From assembly GCA_016710745.1 (NCBI GenBank), contig JADJVB010000005.1:1-64000 (forward strand): a DNA stretch of 64,000 bases. Direction: 5' to 3'. Origin of the DNA: Chitinophagaceae bacterium. Its GTDB lineage: Bacteria > Bacteroidota > Bacteroidia > Chitinophagales > Chitinophagaceae. The stretch's first letter is position 1. Each line of letters starts with the position of its first letter. The position numbers and the translations under genes were made by a program. Of this stretch, positions 57,200-64,000 are shown one piece after another. The notes under the pieces are model-generated. The model saw nothing but the letters and a program-made list of their open reading frames with translations, was not told where the DNA came from and did no database searches.

Positions 57200-57454
57200 T
57201 TATTTTGCCTTTTTTTCGTACCGCTTATTGAATTTATCAATTCTACCCGCAGTATCTACCAATACGTTTTTACCGGTATAAAAAGGGTGAGAAGTATTTG
57301 ATATCTCCAGCTTAATTACCGGATACTCATTACCATCATCGAAAACTACTGTTTCTTTTGAATAGGCAGTTGAACGACTTAAAAACTGGGTACCATTACT
57401 CATGTCTTTAAAAACCACTAACCTGTAATTTTCCGGGTGAATTCCTTGTTTCAT
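57200..57454 (-). CDS. rpmE: 50S ribosomal protein L31, type B
   Basis: 84 residues. MKQGIHPENYRLVVFKD, FLSRSTAYSKE and ISNTSHPFYTGKNVLVDTAG with FNKRYEKK at the end are typical. The zinc-binding CxxC of type A is absent, which is the type B (non-zinc) form. Located in the large ribosomal subunit. It has its own terminator, and the region 57455-57673 upstream is AT-rich. Confidence 0.96.
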   Translation of the reverse strand: MKQGIHPENYRLVVFKDMSNGTQFLSRSTAYSKETVVFDDGNEYPVIKLEISNTSHPFYTGKNVLVDTAGRIDKFNKRYEKKAK

Positions 57455-57552
57455 ATTTTTATTATTTTATATACGGATTTTGCCGTATAATTATTAGAAA
57501 AAGGCAAAATTAAGCCTTTTTTCTATTAAAATAGAAAAAAGTGGAAATGACT

Positions 57553-57670
57553 TAATGGACAATTGATAATTCCTCCAAATTCGGGTTATCTGCCTTCAGG
57601 AATACTACCTTAAATCCAAAACATTATCCATTATCCTATATCCATTATTCCATTATCCATTATCAATTAC
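57553..57670. repeat. TTATCCAT simple-repeat tract with inverted end
   Basis: CATTATCCATTATCCTATAT followed by CCATTATTCCATTATCCATT. AATTGATAAT at 57561 pairs with ATTATCAATT at 57659. Such ATTATCCAT tracts are intergenic spacers in this phylum. Confidence 0.5.
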
Positions 57671-57673
57671 CTC

Positions 57674-58165
57674 CTAGCTTTTCATATTGATATACTGAAG
57701 CGCAATACCTAAATCCCAGCCTTTGGTAGCCTGAATCACCTCCTGCAGATCGTCAATTTTTTTGCCGGTTACCCGAATAATATCGTCCATGATGGCTACC
57801 TGAACCTTTAAACCGCTGTCCTTTATCAGTTTCACGATCTTTTTAGCATCTTCCTGCTTGATCCCGTTTCTTACAGGCACTTCCTTTTTTACAATTTTGC
57901 CGCTTGGATAAGGCTCTTTGCTCAGATCGTATACCTCGGCAGCCAGGCCCTGTTTCATGCTGCGACTGATCATCACATCAGTGATCTGATTTATTTTCAT
58001 ATCACTGTCGGCCTCCAGGTTCACTTTAAACTCTTTTTTATTGAGTTCAATTAATACGTGAGAACCTTTGAAGTCGAATCGATTACTTATTTCCTTGGAT
58101 ACCGTGTTGATGGCATTATCGAGCGTTTGCAGATCAACTTTACTAACTAAATCAAATGAAGCCAT
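57674..58165 (-). CDS. YajQ family protein (nucleotide-binding)
   Basis: 163 residues, full length for the family. MASFDLVSKVDLQTLDNAIN, RFDFKGS, SMKQGLAAEVYDLSKEPYPS, PVRNGIKQEDAKKIVKLIKD and VRVTGKKIDDLQ-type text are diagnostic. Family members bind nucleotides, and XC_3703 of Xanthomonas binds cyclic di-GMP; the role here is not known. The ATG at 58165 begins MASF, the family's usual start. Confidence 0.93.
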   Translation of the reverse strand: MASFDLVSKVDLQTLDNAINTVSKEISNRFDFKGSHVLIELNKKEFKVNLEADSDMKINQITDVMISRSMKQGLAAEVYDLSKEPYPSGKIVKKEVPVRNGIKQEDAKKIVKLIKDSGLKVQVAIMDDIIRVTGKKIDDLQEVIQATKGWDLGIALQYINMKS

Positions 58166-58210
58166 AGCAGATATTTTTATCAAAAATATCGAAAGATCGG
58201 CGAATTTAAA

Positions 58211-58265
58211 AATGCCGGATATTGAAACTGTCTACAAATTGAGCACAGGTTCAATATCCGGCATT
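58211..58265 (-). terminator. terminator hairpin after the TonB receptor gene
   Basis: Perfect 16-bp inverted repeat AATGCCGGATATTGAA with its complement and a 23-base loop, followed by T on the minus strand. Confidence 0.65.
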
Positions 58266-58283
58266 AATCATTACCTTTTACTG

Positions 58284-60770
58284 TTAGCTACCACTTTTCA
58301 CCCTGTTTTGTTCTTCACTGGCGCCGCTGTTTCTCCTGCCACTGGTTGCTTTTAGTTTCCCTTTATTAAAACGATAACTAAACGTAAGACTCACTGCACG
58401 GCTATCATTTACATTTTTGAACTGGATATCAACATTGCCGTATTGACTGGAACCTTTAAAAATACCACCGGCAAAAATATCGCGAACGTTTAAACGTAAA
58501 CTGCCCTTGTTTTTCAGGATCTGTTTGCCCACACCGGCATTAACCTGCAATATGGGTTGGATAAAAATAACGCCTTCCATTCCTTTGCTTCGGTAGAATC
58601 CGCTCAACTCGGCCGACCAACCTTTCCCAAACTTAAATTGTTGTTGTATCTGTGTTTGAAAAGCTGTTAAGCCGATGGAGATCTCATCATTGTTAACCAT
58701 TCCTTTAAAATGATTGTTATACACATTAGCATAGACGTTGGCCGTCCACCATTTTGTGATCGATTTGTTTGCACTTACGGCAAGTCCTATTTGTTCGCTC
58801 TTGGCAATATTTGCTTTTTTAATAAATGTTTCATTGGTCAACTCGTTCTGCTCAAATACCTGTTGAATGATATTATTGGTATTGGTATAATTGATGGTGG
58901 TCGTCAGGAACCCTTTGTAGGTATGACTTAGCTCAATATTGTGGGCAAACTGGGGGCTTAAATTAGGGTTTCCCTGTTCGTAGGTATACCGGTCCAGGAA
59001 ATGAACAAAAGGGTTCATGTCTTCATAATCAGGACGCTCAATTCTGCGGCCATAATTGATGACAAACTGATTTTTTTCATTGGCCGTATATTGAAAATAG
59101 GCCGTTGGAAATAATTGGGTATAGGACCTGTCGAACCGGGTTTCGGTGTACTCAAACTTATCCAGTAATTTATTAAATGTGTATCCTTTCGAGATACCGC
59201 TGGAGTTTGTATTCTCTGCCCGCAAACCAAGCTGCATACTCCATTTTTTACCCAGGGGCCTGCTATAATTCACATAGGCTGCATTTATGTTTTCTTCATA
59301 GATAAAATGATTGCTTCTTCCGCTGTCCAACACATTAAACCCGTTTTTTAAACTGTCGTAACGTGCATCGTTATCATTATTTACAAAACTTGTTTTAAAC
59401 CCGGCTTCCAATTTGGCATCTTTTTTTAACGGAAGTGTGTAGTCGATTTTGCCACTGTATATTTTGATATTGGTGGGCAAGGTGCCGTTCAACACTTCGG
59501 GGCCTCTTTTGATATTACCCGCATTATCATAATACGTACTGGTAAGAGGCTGCACACTGGTTGCTTTATATTGAATAAAGTCCAGATCAGCTGTGATCTC
59601 CTGTCCGGCAGAATCCAGCTTGGTCCTTACATTAACATTACCGCTGAAATTCCTCCATTTTTCTTCGTTTTCTGTATAGGCTTTGGTTTGCTCTGTTAAC
59701 AGCCCGTTAGGATCGTATATTAATGTATTGGTGTTGCTTGTCCAGGTGCTGGGATTATAGAATCCGTTTAGAACAACACCGATCGTTGTTTTTTCAGATA
59801 CCGTATAATCCATCCCAATTTTTGCATTATAATAATTCCGCTGATTGTTCATATCAGACTGCTGATCAAAAATTGATTTGATATTTTTTGTATTCACATC
59901 CCTGAAATTTCTTAAGATGTATAATTCCTGGCTTCTGCGGTTATAGTTGTAATTGAAGTTGCTGAATACATTCACTTTTTTATTGCGATAGTTAAAACTT
60001 AATGACTCATTTAAACGGGCGAACCTGCCCTGGGTATAACCGCTCGTTATATTTCCGTTGTATCCGAATTGCTTGTTCTTTTTGATTTTGATATTGATCA
60101 CCCCGGCATTACCTGCCGCATCATATTTTGCCGGCGGGTTGGTCATGATCTCGATCTGGTCTAGCTGAGCCGCGGTCATGTTTCGTAACATATTGGCCAG
60201 ATCGGGGCCGCTTAAATAACTGGGCCGGCCATCCAGGTACACAATAACACCGGCTTTTCCTTTCAGGCTGATATTTCCATCCTTATCAACTGAAACACCC
60301 GGTGCTTTTTCCAGCACTTCCAAAGCCGTACTTCCGGCGCTGGTTATTGATGCATCCACATTTACGATTGTGCGGTCAAGTTTTCTTTCAATCAATGGTT
60401 TTTTCGAGGTAATCACAACTTCCTGCAACCCTTTGGCGGCCGGAATAAGTTGCAGCATACCTACATTTGCATCAGGCTTGCCGGCATTAACTTCAAATGC
60501 ATCACTATAGGTTTTTGAATGGCCTATTGATGTGGCTAAAACCAGGTAATTTCCATCTGCAATGTTTTCGAAAGAGAAATTGCCGGTCTTGTCGGTTACG
60601 GCTACTTTAACTAAAGCCGAATCCCTGGCTTTTAAGAGAGAAACTGAGGCGGCATCAATGATCTTTTGATTTCCTCCGTCTTTAATACTTCCGGTTACTT
60701 TATTACCGGTTTGGGCATGACTGGCTATGGCGATGCCTATAGCAGCCAAAAGGCTGAAAAGTTGTTTCAT
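58284..60770 (-). CDS. TonB-dependent receptor, outer-membrane beta-barrel family
   Basis: 828 residues. Signal peptide MKQLFSLLAAIGIAIASHAQ; carboxypeptidase-regulatory-like domain about 23-110 (VTGSIKDGGNQKIIDAASVS, FSFENIADGNYLVLATSIGH); plug about 120-235 (EVVITSKKPLIERKLDRTIV, STALEVLEKAPGVSVD, GVIVYLDGRPSYL); and barrel to the end, in the pattern of the OMP_b-brl_3 family. It is the largest complete gene in the window. Ligand unknown; such proteins often act with an anti-sigma/sigma pair, none of which lies next to it. Followed by a strong terminator. Confidence 0.92.
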   Translation of the reverse strand: MKQLFSLLAAIGIAIASHAQTGNKVTGSIKDGGNQKIIDAASVSLLKARDSALVKVAVTDKTGNFSFENIADGNYLVLATSIGHSKTYSDAFEVNAGKPDANVGMLQLIPAAKGLQEVVITSKKPLIERKLDRTIVNVDASITSAGSTALEVLEKAPGVSVDKDGNISLKGKAGVIVYLDGRPSYLSGPDLANMLRNMTAAQLDQIEIMTNPPAKYDAAGNAGVINIKIKKNKQFGYNGNITSGYTQGRFARLNESLSFNYRNKKVNVFSNFNYNYNRRSQELYILRNFRDVNTKNIKSIFDQQSDMNNQRNYYNAKIGMDYTVSEKTTIGVVLNGFYNPSTWTSNTNTLIYDPNGLLTEQTKAYTENEEKWRNFSGNVNVRTKLDSAGQEITADLDFIQYKATSVQPLTSTYYDNAGNIKRGPEVLNGTLPTNIKIYSGKIDYTLPLKKDAKLEAGFKTSFVNNDNDARYDSLKNGFNVLDSGRSNHFIYEENINAAYVNYSRPLGKKWSMQLGLRAENTNSSGISKGYTFNKLLDKFEYTETRFDRSYTQLFPTAYFQYTANEKNQFVINYGRRIERPDYEDMNPFVHFLDRYTYEQGNPNLSPQFAHNIELSHTYKGFLTTTINYTNTNNIIQQVFEQNELTNETFIKKANIAKSEQIGLAVSANKSITKWWTANVYANVYNNHFKGMVNNDEISIGLTAFQTQIQQQFKFGKGWSAELSGFYRSKGMEGVIFIQPILQVNAGVGKQILKNKGSLRLNVRDIFAGGIFKGSSQYGNVDIQFKNVNDSRAVSLTFSYRFNKGKLKATSGRRNSGASEEQNRVKSGS

Positions 60771-60791
60771 GGCTATACTTTTTTGTTTTAT

Positions 60792-60808
60792 CCCGATGGC
60801 TGTCGGGT
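60792..60808. repeat. CCCGATGGC palindrome
   Basis: CCCGATGGCTGTCGGGT, related to the palindromes at 29001 and 63609, in the upstream region of the TonB receptor gene. Confidence 0.5.
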
Positions 60809-60977
60809 GCTATTAAATAATGTAGTTATATACTTTGATAACTACTTCACAAAAGTAAGTACTTGGCTTTGCATAGTACATTGGTTTGTAGTGAACGGTC
60901 AATTTCAGTGATATTCGGTCACATAGCATTAGACGTGACACTTGAAAAAAGGTTACAGAACGAAGGAGAAGAAATTT

Positions 60978-62303
60978 TTAGTCTTGATTGGCGGCCCTTT
61001 TCTTAACAACTACGATTAATATAATACCTGCCAGTACCAGTGCTGCCGAAATCAATTCGGCTTGTGTGGGATGAAATCCAAATATGGAATAGGTATTATT
61101 CACCCGGATCAATTCTACGGCAAATCGTTCCAACCCGTTAACGATCAGGTACATACCAAACATTACACCCGGTACTTTTATGCGTTTACGAACAGCCCAA
61201 AGTAATAAAAACAATAAAGTACAGGCAATGGTTTCGTAAAAGGGCGTAGGAAATACGGGTTGCGGCAGTGCCCGGCAATGCTCTTCCTCGCAATTTGCCA
61301 TCTGAACACCGTCTTTGTTTACATTATGGGGGTAGGTATAAGCAACCATCCAAACCGGGATAAATGAAGGCGCTTTAAACGACCTGTGGGGAACTTTCTC
61401 CAATGATTCATATGTTCGGTCGGTGATTTGAATTAAAGCCGAATCCTTACTCAACACCTGCCCACTTAAATAATAGGCAGCATTTTTATTTAATTGTTTT
61501 TGATAGTCGCCGGGTGCAGCTTCCACCACATTTCCTTCTGCATTCACAACATAGGCGCTGTTAAAAACACCCCAGTCGCCATCTCCCGAAACCTGACAAC
61601 CAATACGGCCAACCGCATAAGCCAGTAACAGCGCTAATCCCGCTGCATCAACCAGGTGAATGATCTTGATACCTTTTTTGTAGGCATACCAGCAAATGGC
61701 AATGGCAGCCACTATTAAGCCACCATAAAAAGTTAGTCCGCCCATGGAAAAAAGACGGCCGATCGGATCTTTCACAAAATCACTCCAGTTTTCGAGGTTA
61801 TCGAAAATTTTGGCGCCAATGATACCGAAGATCAAACCCAAAATGATGATATCACCTACCCGGTCGTGCGGCCAGATGCGCACATTGCGTCGTTCGGGCT
61901 CTTTGAGTTTTTGTTTGTTCTTATCCCACCATTTTAACCAGGCTAAAAATACAGCTGTCAATAAACCGCCTATTATACTGCCGCTGCCCGAGAAAATATA
62001 ATCCTGGGCATTTGAGCCGGCGGGCATACTAAAAAACACCCCAAATATTTTGTACCCGAAAATAAAACCAACCACTGCGTTAATCAAGATCTCCGTCATA
62101 GATGCCGGTTCGCCCACAGTGATCATTTCTTCCCTGGGCGATAACAACCCCAGTTTTTCCTTACGTTGCATCTCTTTGCTTAACACTATAGCAGCGGTTA
62201 CGAAGCCCATGGCTACCATCAGTCCGAACGTATTGAGTAAACTTAGTCCGTGCCATTCTACACCAAACCAATCTTTGAAAATATAGTATAAGTTGGGATA
62301 CAT
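60978..62303 (-). CDS. lgt: prolipoprotein diacylglyceryl transferase, long form
   Basis: 441 residues against about 290 for E. coli Lgt. It transfers diacylglycerol from phosphatidylglycerol to the lipobox cysteine of prolipoproteins. About eight TM helices, FSMGGLTFYGGLIVAAIAI, and the signature region AYAVGRIGCQVSGDGDWGVF in place of GRxGNFxNxExxG, a Bacteroidota variant. An insertion of about 100 residues follows (VVNAEGNVVEAAPGDYQKQL, to HCRALPQPVFPTPFYE). The C-terminal RVNNTYSIFGFHPTQAELISA is conserved. The lipoproteins at 5544 and 41493 would be substrates. Confidence 0.9.
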   Translation of the reverse strand: MYPNLYYIFKDWFGVEWHGLSLLNTFGLMVAMGFVTAAIVLSKEMQRKEKLGLLSPREEMITVGEPASMTEILINAVVGFIFGYKIFGVFFSMPAGSNAQDYIFSGSGSIIGGLLTAVFLAWLKWWDKNKQKLKEPERRNVRIWPHDRVGDIIILGLIFGIIGAKIFDNLENWSDFVKDPIGRLFSMGGLTFYGGLIVAAIAICWYAYKKGIKIIHLVDAAGLALLLAYAVGRIGCQVSGDGDWGVFNSAYVVNAEGNVVEAAPGDYQKQLNKNAAYYLSGQVLSKDSALIQITDRTYESLEKVPHRSFKAPSFIPVWMVAYTYPHNVNKDGVQMANCEEEHCRALPQPVFPTPFYETIACTLLFLLLWAVRKRIKVPGVMFGMYLIVNGLERFAVELIRVNNTYSIFGFHPTQAELISAALVLAGIILIVVVKKRAANQD

Positions 62304-62400
62304 CTGTTCAGTTTAGTTTTAACATTCCGAACTGCAATATACTGATTCGCTCATTATTTCAATCGCCAAACAGGCATATAGATAAATGGAGACGATAAAA

Positions 62401-62426
62401 AAGCCTCCTGTAAAATCAGGAGGCTT
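62401..62426 (-). terminator. terminator of the bacilliredoxin gene
   Basis: AAGCCTCCTG-taaaat-CAGGAGGCTT, followed by six T on the minus strand. Confidence 0.75.
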
Positions 62427-62449
62427 GTATCAGGTGTTTATAAAACAAA

Positions 62450-62866
62450 TTAATTACAATGCTGCTCAAAAGCACCAATCAGGTTCTCCGCAATCATTTG
62501 TGCACTGCGGCCTTCAATATTATGACGTTCAATATAATGTACCAATTTACCATCTTTAAATAAAGCAATGGCCGGCGATGACGGCGGATAAGGCATTAAA
62601 TGCTCCCTCACTTTATTAACGGCTTCCACATCAAAACCAGCGAAACTGGTAGTGATGTTGTCAGGCTTTTTTGCCGCATTATGAACAGCCATTAAAACAC
62701 CCGGACGTGCAGTGCCTGCACTGCAGCCGCAAACCGAGTTGATCATCACCAGGGTCGTTCCTTTTTCGGCCAGCGTGGTTTCAACAGCTTCGGCGGTCAA
62801 TAATTCGGAAAAGCCATTTTCGGTTAACTCTTCTTTCATGGGTATTACAATTTCTTCTGGATACAT
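62450..62866 (-). CDS. BrxA/BrxB-family bacilliredoxin (YphP/YqiW-like)
   Basis: 138 residues, thioredoxin-like fold. The N-terminal MYPEEIVIPMKEELTENGF and the redox motif SVCGCSAGTARPG (CxC, in place of CxxC) are diagnostic. Bacilliredoxins remove bacillithiol from S-bacillithiolated proteins; whether this species makes bacillithiol is not visible here, although some Bacteroidota do. The gene has its own terminator. Confidence 0.93.
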   Translation of the reverse strand: MYPEEIVIPMKEELTENGFSELLTAEAVETTLAEKGTTLVMINSVCGCSAGTARPGVLMAVHNAAKKPDNITTSFAGFDVEAVNKVREHLMPYPPSSPAIALFKDGKLVHYIERHNIEGRSAQMIAENLIGAFEQHCN

Positions 62867-63118
62867 AGTTCTGTTTTTTATTTTTATTCAGTGCAAAATT
62901 ACACTCTTCTTTATTAAAACATCGTTACCGGGAAATACATTTCCCAATATCGACATTTAAATATTCGGAAATACTGTCATGTAAAAAATAACAAACCGGC
63001 CATTCTGTCTATTTTAGAAATGAAAAATTGCAATATTGTCTTTAAAAATGGATTGGAATATAATTTGACCAATATAATCAGCAGACAATAAAATTAAAAA
63101 CCTCAAAAAATAAAAGCT

Positions 63119-63559
63119 ATGACACTCGTAAAAGTTAACAACCCCATCAACAAAACCTTTGATGGCCTGATGAACGAATTATTTAATGATTTGCCGGTAA
63201 GTTTTGGTAAAACCATCCGGGAAGATGTGCTGCATTTTCCGCCCGCAAACATTGTTGAAAAAGCAGATGCTTATCAAATTGAAATGGCAGTGCCGGGTTT
63301 GGAGAAAAAGGATTTTGAAGTAAAGCTCGACGGCAAAGTATTAACCATCAGTGCTGAAAAGAAAACCGAGACAGCCGCGGAGAATGAAAAAATGATCCGC
63401 AAAGAATTTGGTTACAAATCTTTCAAACGGAGTTTTACACTTGATGAAAAGATTGATGCAGCCAAAATTGCCGCCAGGTACGAAAACGGAATTTTGAAGC
63501 TGGAACTTCCTAAAAAAGAAGAAGTGAAGAATGAAGCGAAAGCGATTGTGATTCAGTAA
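63119..63559 (+). CDS. Hsp20/alpha-crystallin small heat-shock protein
   Basis: 146 residues. The alpha-crystallin domain is at about 38-132: PPANIVEKADAYQIEMAVPG, LDGKVLTISAEKK, KSFKRSFTLDEKIDAAKI and NGILKLELPKKEE; the tail AIVIQ is the IxI-type motif used in oligomer formation. It holds unfolding proteins without ATP. It has a 250-bp AT-rich upstream region with no other gene and a good terminator after it. Confidence 0.95.
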   Translation: MTLVKVNNPINKTFDGLMNELFNDLPVSFGKTIREDVLHFPPANIVEKADAYQIEMAVPGLEKKDFEVKLDGKVLTISAEKKTETAAENEKMIRKEFGYKSFKRSFTLDEKIDAAKIAARYENGILKLELPKKEEVKNEAKAIVIQ

Positions 63560-63608
63560 AAGTTTAGTTTTTTTTCATAAATACATACAGTTGGTTTGGT
63601 CTCGTTAA

Positions 63609-63626
63609 CCCGATGGCTATCGGGTA
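63609..63626. repeat. CCCGATGGCTATCGGG palindrome
   Basis: ACCCGATGGCTATCGGGT is a near-perfect palindrome between the Hsp20 stop and its terminator. It resembles 29001-29018. Confidence 0.6.
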
Positions 63627-63635
63627 CGGGGAATC

Positions 63636-63667
63636 GGTCTTCCCAATTTTGGGAAGACCCTTTTTTT
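63636..63667 (+). terminator. intrinsic terminator of the Hsp20 gene
   Basis: GGTCTTCCCAA-tt-TTGGGAAGACC perfect stem, then C and seven T. Confidence 0.75.
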
Positions 63668-64000
63668 ATTCGCAGTTAATTTTACGCCGCGTATCAATAA
63701 TGTATTGAATTTTCCATTCGCCTTTTACGCGTACCAATTGAAAAGAGTTTACACCGCAATGGCTGAATTTTCCACTAAAATAAAATTTATAGGGAGTCCA
63801 TACACTGGCCAGATCAGCATCTATGTTGATGGTTTCAAAGCTGATCTGTTCATCAGCAGCGCCCGCAGGTAAACTGCTGATACTTTCAATGAATCCGGCA
63901 ACAGGTTCATTTTTTACGACTATCTCACCCGTTTTATTCTTACCGATGGTTTGCAAAATGGCGCTGTCTGCAAAAACAGATCCCAGTAAAGCCGCATCGC
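63666..64000 (-). CDS. SnoaL/NTF2-like protein, 5' part beyond the window
   Basis: C-terminal 111 residues only; the frame runs off the right edge. It reads DAALLGSVFADSAILQTIGK, VAGFIESISSLPAGA, DADLASVWTPYKFYFSGKFS and VKGEWKIQYIIDTRRK. The last stretch (LVRVKGEWKIxxxxDTR) is the closing strand of NTF2-like (DUF4440/SnoaL-type) folds. These bind or act on small ligands; function is unspecified. Confidence 0.7.
   Translation of the reverse strand, partial: DAALLGSVFADSAILQTIGKNKTGEIVVKNEPVAGFIESISSLPAGAADEQISFETINIDADLASVWTPYKFYFSGKFSHCGVNSFQLVRVKGEWKIQYIIDTRRKINCE

Overview
The window comes from a Bacteroidota chromosome, most likely a Chitinophagaceae-type bacterium. The evidence is two large TonB-dependent receptors with carboxypeptidase-regulatory-like N-termini, type B ribosomal protein L31, an over-long Lgt, fused glutamate formiminotransferase-cyclodeaminase beside HutI, GlmU-like and Mpl/MurC-like proteins, and signal peptides ending in xAQ. 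Start codons lack obvious Shine-Dalgarno sequences. No rRNA, tRNA, CRISPR array or prophage was seen.

Layout. 1-5.9 kb: a TonB receptor (C-terminus off the left edge), a Skp/OmpH-like chaperone, a NuiA-like nuclease inhibitor, an SDR-DUF2867 protein and a small lipoprotein. 6.26-7.26 kb: about 1 kb of poly-G/C/A/T that looks like an assembly artefact. 7.5-11 kb: secreted and membrane proteins of unknown role. 11.3-17.8 kb: five co-directional genes resembling a divergent chaperone-usher surface-fibre system: a PapD-like chaperone, a cytoplasmic regulator-like protein, two spore-coat-U-like subunits and an usher-like barrel. 18-27 kb: three serine hydrolases, a cold-shock protein, a dehydrogenase and an alpha/beta hydrolase, separated by REP-like repeats. 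28.2-28.8 kb: a REP-associated tyrosine transposase (RAYT) embedded in several repeat types. 29.1-33.5 kb: an AT-rich operon (D12-class adenine methyltransferase, 4-TM protein, DGQHR/DndB-like protein, TM-zinc-ribbon protein, polytopic membrane protein), probably acquired and possibly a defence or modification island. 33.7-44.3 kb: histidine degradation (FTCD, HutI), a CoA-transferase, a Mur ligase, an MFS transporter, a PA2928-like lipoprotein and a GH47 mannosidase. 44.4-49.1 kb: an RRM protein, small membrane proteins and a secreted Ppx/GppA-fold protein paired with a coiled-coil protein. 49.2-53.9 kb: a glycan gene string (flippase, two methyltransferases, glycosyltransferase, cyclophilin). 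54-64 kb: a Kir channel, TpiA, a GlmU-like protein, L31, YajQ, a second TonB receptor, Lgt, bacilliredoxin, Hsp20 and an edge-truncated SnoaL-like protein.

Quality note. At least seven genes in the first 41 kb are broken by a single missing base in an A/T homopolymer (positions 2002, 23289, 24321, 26114, 27819, 31967, 40448). Adding one base to each of the six complete genes restores a family-like full-length protein, so most of these breaks are probably sequencing errors and the genes are annotated as joined.
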